From Henricia sp. BOLD:AAB3569 (taxonomy: Eukaryota; Echinodermata; Asteroidea; Spinulosida; Echinasteridae): 64,000 nucleotides of DNA. The stretch covers positions 3,410,001 to 3,474,000 of the forward strand of contig JBBELK010000096.1 of NCBI GenBank assembly GCA_037783545.1. The letters are read 5' to 3'. A program made the position numbers and the translations under genes. This document shows, one piece after another, positions 24,194 to 35,495 of the stretch (position 1 is the first letter of the stretch; each line of letters begins with the position of its first letter). The notes below the pieces were generated by a model that did no database searches, was not told the DNA's origin, and worked only from the letters and a program-made list of their open reading frames with translations.

Positions 24194-25734
24194 ATGCAAA
24201 ATTTGAAGTACGTCGGAAAATTCTTGACTTCCAAATTTGCCGACGTTTGGACCACACTTTGACAAAATTCCAGTCCCAAACAAGACTGAGCATGCGCACG
24301 AGTGATCAGGAGTACACGGACAGCCACGGTCTGCAGAGTAGGCAGGAAGCCCGAGCCCAGTTTTCCCTAAACTCTGAAATTTCTCGGCCATTTCCCGGCG
24401 AAAGTCTGTAAATTATTCAGGACAAGTGCGGAATATAGACTGTTTGGAGCATGCAAAATTTGAAGTTCATCGGAAAATTTCTTGACTTCCAAATTTGCCG
24501 ACGTTTGGACCACACTTTGACCAAATTACAGTCCCAAACAAGACTGAGCATGCGCACGAGTGATCAGGAGTACACAGACAGCCACGGTCTGCAGAGCAGG
24601 CAGGAAGCCCGAGCCCAGTTTTCCCCAAACTCTGAAATTTCTCGGCCATTTCCCGGCGAAAGTCTGTCAATTTTTCAGGACAAGTGCGGAATATAGACTG
24701 TTTGGAGCATGCCAATTTTGAAGTTCGTCTGAAAATTTATTGACTTTCAAATTTGCCGACGTTTGGACCACACTTTGACAAAATTCCAGTCCCAAACAAG
24801 ACTGAGCATGCGCACGAGTGATCAGGAGTACACGGACAGCCACGGTCTGCAGAGTAGGCAGGAAGCCCGAGCCCAGTTTTCCCTAAACTCTGAAATTTCT
24901 CGGTCATTTCCCGGCGAAAGTCTGTAAATTATTCAGGACAAGTGCGGAATATAGACTGTTTGGAGCATGCAAAATTTGAAGTTCATCGGAAAATTTCTTG
25001 ACTTCCAAATTTGCCGACGTTTGGACCACACTTTGACCAAATTCCTGTCCCAAACAAGACTGAGCATGCGCACGAGTGATCAGGAGTACACGGACAGCCA
25101 AGGTCTGCAGAGCAGGCAGGAAGCCCGAGCCCAGTTTTCCCTAAACTGTGAAATTTCTCGGCCATTTCCCGGCGAAAGTCTGTCAATTTTTCAGGACAAG
25201 TGCGGAATATAGACTGTTTGGAGCATGCAAAATTTGAAGTTTGTCGGAAAATTTCTTGACTTCCAAATTTTCCGACGTTTGGACCACACTTTGACCAAAT
25301 TCCCGTCCCAAACAAGACTGAGCATGCGCACGAGTGATCAGGAGTACACGGACAGCCACGGTCTGCAGAGCAGGCAGGAAGCCCAGTTTTCCCTAAACTC
25401 TGAAATTTCTCGGCCATTTCCCGGCGAAAGTTTGTCAATTTTTCAGGACAAGTGCGGAATATAGACTGTTTGGAGCATGCAAAATTTGAAGTTCATCGGA
25501 AAATTTCTTGACTTCCAAATTTGCCGACGTTTGGACCACACTTTGACCAAATTCCCGTCCCAAACAAGACTGAGCATGCGCACGAGTGATCAGGAGTACA
25601 CGGACAGCCACGGTCTGCAGAGCAGGCAGAAAGCCCGAGCCCAGTTTTCCCCAAACTCTGAAATTTCTCGGCCATTTCCCGGCGAAAGTCTATGAATTTT
25701 TCAGGACAAGTGCGGAATATAGACTGTTTGGAGC
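23936..25734 (+). repeat. Mixed monomers between HOR domains
   Basis: Units start at 23936 (hybrid), 24194 (257 bp), 24451, 24709, 24967, 25225 (252 bp) and 25477. The series with GTCTGTAAATTATTC, GATTCATCGG-like GTTCATCGG and GACAGCCAAGG found here reappears several times between 33 and 45 kb (for example 34206-34721, 36527-37042 and 44260-44775), so this stretch shares ancestry with the central mosaic. Confidence 0.8.
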
Positions 25735-28042
25735 ATGCACAATTTGAAGTTGGTCGGAAAATTTCTTGACTTCAAAATTTGCCGACGTTTGGACCACACT
25801 TTGACCAAATTCCCCTCCCAAACAAGACTGAGCATGCGCACGAGTGATCAGGAGTACACGGACAGCCACGGTCTGCAGAGCAGGCAGGAAGCCCGAGCCC
25901 AGTTTTCCCTAAACTCTGAAATTTCTCGGCCATTTCCCGGCGAAAGTCTGTCAATTTTTCAGGACAAGTGCGGAATATAGACTGTTTAGAGCATGCAAAA
26001 TTTGAAGTACGTCGGAAAATTCTTGACTTCCAAATTTGCCGACGTTTGGACCACACTTTGACCAAATTCCAGTCCCAAACAAGACTGAGCATGCGCACGA
26101 GTGATCAGGAGTACACGGACAGCCACGGTCTGCAGAGCAGGCAGGAAGCCCGAGCCCAGTTTTCCCCAAACTCTGAAATTTCTCGGCCATTTCCCGGCGA
26201 AAGTCTGTCAATTTTTCAGGACAAGTGCGGAATATAGACTGTTTGGAGCATGCCAATTTTGAAGTTCGTCTGAAAATTTATTGACTTTCAAATTTGCCGA
26301 CGTTTGGACCACACTTTGACCAAATTCCCGTCCCAAACAAGACTGAGCATGCGCACGAGTGATCAGGAGTACACGGACAGCCACGGTCTGCAGAGCAGGC
26401 AGGAAGCCCGAGCCCAGTTTTCCCTAAACTGTGAAATTTATCGGCCATTTCCCGGCGAAAGTCTGTCAATTTTTCAGGACAAGTGCGGAATATAGACTGG
26501 TTGGAGCATGCAAAATTTGAAGTACGTCGGAAAATTTCTTGACTTCCAAATTTGCCGACGTTTGGACCACACTTTGACCAAATTCCCGTCCCAAACAAGA
26601 CTGAGCATGCGCACGAGTGATCAGGAGTACACGGACAGCCACGGTCTACAGAGCAGGCGGGAAGCCCGAGCCCAGTTTTCCCTAAACTCTGAAATTTCTC
26701 GGCCATTTCCCGGCGAAAGTTTGTCAATTTTTCAGGACAAGTGCGGAATATAGACTGTTTGGAGCATGCAAAATTTGAAGTTCGTCGGAAAATTTCTTGA
26801 CTTCCAAATTTGCCGACGTTTGGACCACACTTTGACCAAATTCCCCTCCCAAACAAGACTGAGCATGCGCACGAGTGATCAGGAGTACACGGACAGCCAC
26901 GGTCTGCAGAGCAGGCAGGAAGCCCGAGCCCAGTTTTCCCTAAATTCTGAAATTTCTCGGCCATTTCCCGTCGAAAGTCTGTCAATTTTTCAGGACAAGT
27001 GCGGAATATAGACTGTTTAGAGCATGCAAAATTTGAAGTACGTCGGAAAATTCTTGACTTCCAAATTTGCCGACGTTTGGACCACACTTTGACCAAATTC
27101 CGGTCCCAAACAAGACTGAGCATGCGCACGAGTGATCAGGAGTACACGGACAGCCACGGTCTGCAGAGCAGGCAGGAAGCCCGAGCCCAGTTTTCCCCAA
27201 ACTCTGAAATTTCTCGGCCATTTCCCGGCGAAAGTCTGTCAATTTTTCAGGACAAGTGCGGAATATAGACTGTTTGGAGCATGCCAATTTTGAAGTTCGT
27301 CTGAAAATTTATTGACTTCCAAATTTTCCGACGTTTGGACCACACTTTGACCAAATTCCCGTCCCAAACAAGACTGAGCATGCGCACGAGTGATCAGGAG
27401 TACACGGACAGCCACGGTCTGCAGAGCAGGCAGGAAGCCCAGTTTTCCCTAAACTCTGAAATTTATCGGCCATTTCCCGGCGAAAGTTTGTCAATTTTTC
27501 AGGACAAGTGCGGAATATAGACTGTTTGGAGCATGCAAAATTTGAAGTTCATCGGAAAATTTCTTGACTTCCAAATTTGCCGACGTTTGGACCACACTTT
27601 GACCAAATTCCCGTCCCAAACAAGACTGAGCATGCGCACGAGTGATCAGGAGTACACGGACAGCCACGGTCTGCAGAGCAGGCAGAAAGCCCGAGCCCAG
27701 TTTTCCCCAAACTCTGAAATTTCTCGGCCATTTCCCGGCGAAAGTCTATGAATTTTTTCAGGACAAGTGCGGAATATAGACTGTTTGCAAAATTTGAAGT
27801 TCATCGGAAAATTTCTTGACTTCCAAATTTGCCGACGTTTGGACCACACTTTGACCAAATTCCCGTCCCAAACAAGACTGAGCATGCGCACGAGTGATCA
27901 GGAGTACACGGACAGCCACGGTCTGCAGAGCAGGCAGAAAGCCCGAGCCCAGTTTTCCCCAAACTCTGAAATTTCTCGGCCATTTCCCGGCGAAAGTCTA
28001 TGAATTTTTCAGGACAAGTGCGGAATATAGACTGTTTGGAGC
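25735..28042 (+). repeat. HOR domain 6, copy 1 (2308 bp, nine units)
   Basis: Units start at 25735, 25993 (257 bp), 26250, 26508, 26766, 27024 (257 bp), 27281 (252 bp) and 27533, followed by a 251-bp unit lacking its first GCATGC (about 27787). Markers include GCACAATTTGAAGTTGG, GACTGGTTGGAGC, TTCCCGTCGAAAG, ATTCCGGTCCC, AATTTATCGGCC and GTCTATGAATTTTTTC. Copies 2 and 3 follow directly. Confidence 0.9.
27786..28042 (+). repeat. 251-bp monomer missing its first GCATGC
   Basis: GACTGTTTGGAGCATGCAAAA is shortened to GACTGTTTGCAAAA, a 7-bp loss, and the preceding T-run has one extra T. The same lesion recurs 2050 bp downstream at about 29837. It removes one of the two GCATGC sites and the ATG that opens the plus-strand frame, which shows how little constraint that frame is under. 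The left coordinate is approximate because the start landmark is deleted. Confidence 0.88.
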
Positions 28043-30092
28043 ATGCACAATTTGAAGTTGGTCGGAAAATTTCTTGACTTCAAAATTTGCCGACGTTTGG
28101 ACCACACTTTGACCAAATTCCCCTCCCAAACAAGACTGAGCATGCGCACGAGTGATCAGGAGTACACGGACAGCCACGGTCTGCAGAGCAGGCAGGAAGC
28201 CCGAGCCCAGTTTTCCCTAAACTCTGAAATTTCTCGGCCATTTCCCGGCGAAAGTCTGTCAATTTTTCAGGACAAGTGCGGAACATAGACTGTTTAGAGC
28301 ATGCAAAATTTGAAGTACGTCGGAAAATTCTTGACTTCCAAATTTGCCGACGTTTGGACCACACTTTGACCAAATTCCAGTCCCAAACAAGACTGAGCAT
28401 GCGCACGAGTGATCAGGAGTACACGGACAGCCACGGTCTGCAGAGCAGGCAGGAAGCCCGAGCCCAGTTTTCCCCAAACTCTGAAATTTCTCGGCCATTT
28501 CCCGGCGAAAGTCTGTCAATTTTTCAGGACAAGTGCGGAATATAGACTGTTTGGAGCATGCCAATTTTGAAGTTCGTCTGAAAATTTATTGACTTTCAAA
28601 TTTGCCGACGTTTGGACCACACTTTGACCAAATTCCCGTCCCAAACAAGACTGAGCATGCGCACGAGTGATCAGGAGTACACGGACAGCCACGGTCTGCA
28701 GAGCAGGCAGGAAGCCCGAGCCCAGTTTTCCCTAAACTGTGAAATTTCTCGGCCATTTCCCGGCGAAAGTTTGTCAATTTTTCAGGACAAGTGCGGAATA
28801 TAGACTGTTTGGAGCATGCAAAATTTGAAGTTCGTCGGAAAATTTCTTGACTTCCAAATTTGCCGACGTTTGGACCACACTTTGACCAAATTCCCCTCCC
28901 AAACAAGACTGAGCATGCGCACGAGTGATCAGGAGTACACGGACAGCCACGGTCTGCAGAGCAGGCAGGAAGCCCGAGCCCAGTTTTCCCTAAATTCTGA
29001 AATTTCTCGGCCATTTCCCGTCGAAAGTCTGTCAATTTTTCAGGACAAGTGCGGAATATAGACTGTTTAGAGCATGCAAAATTTGAAGTACGTCGGAAAA
29101 TTCTTGACTTCCAAATTTGCCGACGTTTGGACCACACTTTGACCAAATTCCGGTCCCAAACAAGACTGAGCATGCGCACGAGTGATCAGGAGTACACGGA
29201 CAGCCACGGTCTGCAGAGCAGGCAGGAAGCCCGAGCCCAGTTTTCCCCAAACTCTGAAATTTCTCGGCCATTTCCCGGCGAAAGTCTGTCAATTTTTCAG
29301 GACAAGTGCGGAATATAGACTGTTTGGAGCATGCCAATTTTGAAGTTCGTCTGAAAATTTATTGACTTCCAAATTTTCCGACGTTTGGACCACACTTTGA
29401 CCAAATTCCCGTCCCAAACAAGACTGAGCATGCGCACGAGTGATCAGGAGTACACGGACAGCCACGGTCTGCAGAGCAGGCAGGAAGCCCAGTTTTCCCT
29501 AAACTCTGAAATTTATCGGCCATTTCCCGGCGAAAGTTTGTCAATTTTTCAGGACAAGTGCGGAATATAGACTGTTTGGAGCATGCAAAATTTGAAGTTC
29601 ATCGGAAAATTTCTTGACTTCCAAATTTGCCGACGTTTGGACCACACTTTGACCAAATTCCCGTCCCAAACAAGACTGAGCATGCGCACGAGTGATCAGG
29701 AGTACACGGACAGCCACGGTCTGCAGAGCAGGCAGAAAGCCCGAGCCCAGTTTTCCCCAAACTCTGAAATTTCTCGGCCATTTCCCGGCGAAAGTCTATG
29801 AATTTTTTCAGGACAAGTGCGGAATATAGACTGTTTGCAAAATTTGAAGTTCATCGGAAAATTTCTTGACTTCCAAATTTGCCGACGTTTGGACCACACT
29901 TTGACCAAATTCCCGTCCCAAACAAGACTGAGCATGCGCACGAGTGATCAGGAGTACACGGACAGCCACGGTCTGCAGAGCAGGCAGAAAGCCCGAGCCC
30001 AGTTTTCCCCAAACTCTGAAATTTCTCGGCCATTTCCCGGCGAAAGTCTATGAATTTTTCAGGACAAGTGCGGAATATAGACTGTTTGGAGC
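28043..30092 (+). repeat. HOR domain 6, copy 2 (2050 bp, eight units)
   Basis: Later units align to copy 1 at a constant offset of 2050. The first units align at 2308, because the unit equivalent to 26508 (GACTGGTTGGAGC, GAGCAGGCGGG) is absent here. The 251-bp unit without its first GCATGC is retained near 29837. Confidence 0.9.
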
Positions 30093-32149
30093 ATGCACAA
30101 TTTGAAGTTGGTCGGAAAATTTCTTGACTTCAAAATTTGCCGACGTTTGGACCACACTTTGACCAAATTCCCCTCCCAAACAAGACTGAGCATGCGCACG
30201 AGTGATCAGGAGTACACGGACAGCCACGGTCTGCAGAGCAGGCAGGAAGCCCGAGCCCAGTTTTCCCTAAACTCTGAAATTTCTCGGCCATTTCCCGGCG
30301 AAAGTCTGTCAATTTTTCAGGACAAGTGCGGAATATAGACTGTTTAGAGCATGCAAAATTTGAAGTACGTCGGAAAATTCTTGACTTCCAAATTTGCCGA
30401 CGTTTGGACCACACTTTGACCAAATTCCAGTCCCAAACAAGACTGAGCATGCGCACGAGTGATCAGGAGTACACGGACAGCCACGGTCTGCAGAGCAGGC
30501 AGGAAGCCCGAGCCCAGTTTTCCCCAAACTCTGAAATTTCTCGGCCATTTCCCGGCGAAAGTCTGTCAATTTTTCAGGACAAGTGCGGAATATAGACTGT
30601 TTGGAGCATGCCAATTTTGAAGTTCGTCTGAAAATTTATTGACTTTCAAATTTGCCGACGTTTGGACCACACTTTGACCAAATTCCCGTCCCAAACAAGA
30701 CTGAGCATGCGCACGAGTGATCAGGAGTACACGGACAGCCACGGTCTGCAGAGCAGGCAGGAAGCCCGAGCCCAGTTTTCCCTAAACTGTGAAATTTATC
30801 GGCCATTTCCCGGCGAAAGTCTGTCAATTTTTCAGGACAAGTGCGGAATATAGACTGGTTGGAGCATGCAAAATTTGAAGTACGTCGGAAAATTTCTTGA
30901 CTTCCAAATTTGCCGACGTTTGGACCACACTTTGACCAAATTCCCGTCCCAAACAAGACTGAGCATGCGCACGAGTGATCAGGAGTACACGGACAGCCAC
31001 GGTCTACAGAGCAGGCGGGAAGCCCGAGCCCAGTTTTCCCTAAACTCTGAAATTTCTCGGCCATTTCCCGGCGAAAGTTTGTCAATTTTTCAGGACAAGT
31101 GCGGAATATAGACTGTTTGGAGCATGCAAAATTTGAAGTTCGTCGGAAAATTTCTTGACTTCCAAATTTGCCGACGTTTGGACCACACTTTGACCAAATT
31201 CCCCTCCCAAACAAGACTGAGCATGCGCACGAGTGATCAGGAGTACACGGACAGCCACGGTCTGCAGAGCAGGCAGGAAGCCCGAGCCCAGTTTTCCCTA
31301 AATTCTGAAATTTCTCGGCCATTTCCCGTCGAAAGTCTGTCAATTTTTCAGGACAAGTGCGGAATATAGACTGTTTAGAGCATGCAAAATTTGAAGTACG
31401 TCGGAAAATTCTTGACTTCCAAATTTGCCGACGTTTGGACCACACTTTGACCAAATTCCGGTCCCAAACAAGACTGAGCATGCGCACGAGTGATCAGGAG
31501 TACACGGACAGCCACGGTCTGCAGAGCAGGCAGGAAGCCCGAGCCCAGTTTTCCCCAAACTCTGAAATGTCTCGGCCATTTCCCGGCGAAAGTCTGTCAA
31601 TTTTTCAGGACAAGTGCGGAATATAGACTGTTTGGAGCATGCCAATTTTGAAGTTCGTCTGAAAATTTATTGACTTCCAAATTTTCCGACGTTTGGACCA
31701 CACTTTGACCAAATTCCCGTCCCAAACAAGACTGAGCATGCGCACGAGTGATCAGGAGTACACGGACAGCCACGGTCTGCAGAGCAGGCAGGAAGCCCAG
31801 TTTTCCCTAAACTCTGAAATTTATCGGCCATTTCCCGGCGAAAGTTTGTCAATTTTTCAGGACAAGTGCGGAATATAGACTGTTTGGAGCATGCAAAATT
31901 TGAAGTTCATCGGAAAATTTCTTGACTTCCAAATTTGCCGACGTTTGGACCACACTTTGACCAAATTCCCGTCCCAAACAAGACTGAGCATGCGCACGAG
32001 TGATCAGGAGTACACGGACAGCCACGGTCTGCAGAGCAGGCAGAAAGCCCGAGCCCAGTTTTCCCCAAACTCTGAAATTTCTCGGCCATTTCCCGGCGAA
32101 AGTCTATGAATTTTTTCAGGACAAGTGCGGAATATAGACTGTTTGGAGC
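30093..32149 (+). repeat. HOR domain 6, copy 3 (2057 bp, eight units)
   Basis: The segment 30636-31487 matches 26278-27129 of copy 1 at offset 4358, including the unit that copy 2 lost. The 251-bp unit seen in copies 1 and 2 is missing: the 31891 unit (GTCTATGAATTTTTTC) runs straight into 32150. The three adjacent copies therefore show three presence/absence patterns of whole monomers. Confidence 0.9.
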
Positions 32150-35100
32150 ATGCAAAATTTGAAGTTGGTCGGAAAATTTCTTGACTTCAAAATTTGCCGA
32201 CGTTTGGACCACACTTTGACCAAATTCCGCTCCCAAACAAGACTGAGCATGCGCACGAGTGATCAGGAGTACACGGACAGCCACGGTCTGCAGAGCAGGA
32301 AGGAAGCCCGAGCCCAGTTTTCCCTAAACTCTGAAATTTCTCGGCCATTTCCCGGCGAAAGTCTGTCAATTTTTCAGGACAAGTGCGGAATATAGACTGT
32401 TTAGAGCATGCAAAATTTGAAGTACGTCGGAAAATTCTTGACTTCCAAATTTGCCGACGTTTGGACCACACTTTGACCAAATTCCAGTCCCAAACAAGAC
32501 TGAGCATGCGCACGAGTGATCAGGAGTACACGGACAGCCACGGTCTGCAGAGCAGGCAGGAAGCCCGAGCCCAGTTTTCCCTAAACTCTGATATTTCTCG
32601 GCCATTTCCCCGCGAAAGTTTGTCAATTTTTCAGGACATGTGCGGAATATAGACTGTTTGGAGCATGCAAAATTTGAAGTTCATCGGAAAATTTCTTGAC
32701 TTCCAAATTTGCCGACGTTTGGACCACACTTTGACCAAATTCCCGTCCCAAACAAGACTGAGCATGCGCACGAGTGATCAGGAGTACACGGACAGCCACG
32801 GTCTGCAGAGCAGGCAGGAAGCCCGAGCCCAGTTTTCCCTAAACTGTGAAATTTCTCGGCCATTTCCCGGCGAAAGTCTGTCAATTTTTCAGGACAAGTG
32901 CGGAATATAGACTGTTTGGAGCATGCAAAATTTGAAGTTTGTCGGAAAATTTCTTGACTTCCAAATTTTCCGACGTTTGGACCACACTTTGACCAAATTC
33001 CCGTCCCAAACAAGACTGAGCATGCGCACGAGTGATCAGGAGTACACGGACAGCCACGGTCTGCAGAGCAGGCAGGAAGCCCAGTTTTCCCTAAACTCTG
33101 AAATTTCTCGGCCATTTCCCGGCGAAAGTTTGTCAATTTTTCAGGACAAGTGCGGAATATAGACTGTTTGGAGCATGCCAATTTTGAAGTTCGTCTGAAA
33201 ATTTATTGACTTTCAAATTTGCCGACGTTTGGACCACACTTTGACAAAATTCCAGTCCCAAACAAGACTGAGCATGCGCACGAGTGATCAGGAGTACACG
33301 GACAGCCACGGTCTGCAGAGCAGGCAGGAAGCCCGAGCCCAGTTTTCCCTAAACTCTGAAATTTCTCGGCCATTTCCCGGCGAAAGTCTGTAAATTATTC
33401 AGGACAAGTGCGGAATATAGACTGTTTGGAGCATGCAAAATTTGAAGTTCATCGGAAAATTTCTTGACTTCCAAATTTGCCGACGTTTGGACCACACTTT
33501 GACCAAATTCCCGTCCCAAGCAAGACTGAGCATGCGCACGAGTGATCAGGAGTACACGGACAGCCACGGTCTGCAGAGCAGGCAGGAAGCCCGAGCCTAG
33601 TTTTCCCTAAACTGTGAAATTTCTCGGCCATTTCCCGGCGAAAGTCTGTCAATTTTTCAGGACAAGTGCGGAATATAGACTGTTTGGAGCATGCAAAATT
33701 TGAAGTACGTCGGAAAATTTCTTGACTTCCAAATTTGCCGACGTTTGGACCACACTTTGACCAAATTCCCCTCCGAAACAAGACTGAGCATGCGCACGAG
33801 TGATCAGGAGAACACGGACAGCCACGGTCTGCAGAGCAGGCAGGAAGCCCGAGCCCAGTTTTTCCTAAACTCTGAAATTTCTCGGCCATTTCCCGGCGAA
33901 AGTCTGTCAATTTTTCAGGACAAGTGCGGAATATAGACTGTTTAGAGCATGCAAAATTTGAAGTACGTCGGAAAATTCTTGACTTCCAAATTTGCCGACG
34001 TTTGGACCACACTTTGACCAAATTACAGTCCCAAACAAGACTGAGCATGCGCACGAGTGATCAGGAGTACACGGACAGCCACGGTCTGCAGAGCAGGCAG
34101 GAAGCCCGAGCCCAGTTTTCCCCAAACTCTGAAATTTCTCGGCCATTTCCCGGCGAAAGTCTGTCAATTTTTCAGGACAAGTGCGGAATATAGACTGTTT
34201 GGAGCATGCCAATTTTGAAGTTCGTCTGAAAATTTATTGACTTTCAAATTTGCCGACGTTTGGACCACACTTTGACAAAATTCCAGTCCCAAACAAGACT
34301 GAGCATGCGCACGAGTGATCAGGAGTACACGGACAGCCACGGTCTGCAGAGTAGGCAGGAAGCCCGAGCCCAGTTTTCCCTAAACTCTGAAATTTCTCGG
34401 CCATTTCCCGGCGAAAGTCTGTAAATTATTCAGGACAAGTGCGGAATATAGACTGTTTGGAGCATGCAAAATTTGAAGTTCATCGGAAAATTTCTTGACT
34501 TCCAAATTTGCCGACGTTTGGACCACACTTTGACCAAATTCCTGTCCCAAACAAGACTGAGCATGCGCACGAGTGATCAGGAGTACACGGACAGCCAAGG
34601 TCTGCAGAGCAGGCAGGAAGCCCGAGCACAGTTTTCCCTAAACTGTGAAATTTCTCGGCCATTTCCCGGCGAAAGTCTGTCAATTTTTCAGGACAAGTGC
34701 GGAATATAGACTGTTTGGAGCATGCAAAATTTGAAGTCCGTCGGAAAATTTCTTGACTTCCAAATTTGCCGACGTTTGGACCACACTTTGACCAAATTCC
34801 CGTCCCATACAAGACTGAGCATGCGCACGAGTGATCAGGAGTACACGGACAGCCACGGTCTGCAGAGCAGGTAGGAAGCCCGAACCCAGTTTTCCCTAAA
34901 CTCTGAAATTTCTCGGCCATTTCCCGGCGAAAGTCTGTCAATTTTTCAGGACAAGTGCGGAATATAGACTGTTTGGAGCATGCAAAATTTGAAGTTCGTC
35001 GGAAAATTTCTTGACTTCCAAATTTTCCGACGTTTGGACCACACTTTGACAAAATTCCCGTCCCAAACAAGACTGAGCATGCGCACGAGTGATCAGGAGT

Positions 35101-35495
35101 ACACGGACAGCCATGGTCTGCAGAGCAGGCGGGAAGCCCGAGCCCAGTTTTCCCTAAACTCTGAAATTTCTCGGCCATTTCCCTGCGAAAGTCTGTCAAT
35201 TTTTCAGGACAAGTGCGGAATATAGACTGTTTGGAGCATGCAAAATTTGAAGTTCGTCGGAAAATTTCTTGACTTCCAAATTTGCCGACGTTTGGACCAC
35301 ACTTTGACCAAATTCCCGTCCCAAACAAGACTGAGCATGCGCACGAGTGATCAGGAGTACACGGACAGCCATGGTCTGCAGAGCAGGCAGGAAGCCCGAG
35401 CCCAGTTTTCCCTAAACTCTGAAATTTCTCGGCCATTTCCCGGCGAAAGTCTGTAAATTATTCAGGACAAGTGCGGAATATAGACTGTTTGGAGC
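32150..35495 (+). repeat. Central mosaic, left part
   Basis: Units start at 32150, 32408 (257 bp), 32665, 32923 (252 bp), 33175, 33433, 33691, 33949 (257 bp), 34206, 34464, 34722, 34980 and 35238. The block 33691-34979 is repeated at 40131-41419 (offset 6440), and 34464-35495 at 41936-42970 (offset 7472-7475). The first GCAGGTAGG variant (near 34870) and the first GCCATGGTCTG variant (near 35111) appear here, marking the transition to the right-hand subfamily. Confidence 0.85.
34997..35032. repeat. Monomer inverted repeat, perfect 13-bp form
   Basis: Here the right arm is AAATTTTCCGACG, so all 13 positions pair with CGTCGGAAAATTT across the spacer CTTGACTTCC. The same perfect form occurs 17 bp after the monomer starts at 21617 (spacer beginning ATTG), 34980, 39100, 39358, 42455, 48374, 49148, 50695, 51211, 52759, 54049, 58952, 59468, 60499, 61788, 62304 and 63593. 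Sixteen of these 17 lie to the right of 34.9 kb, so the perfect form is a subset property and not the array default. Confidence 0.85.
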
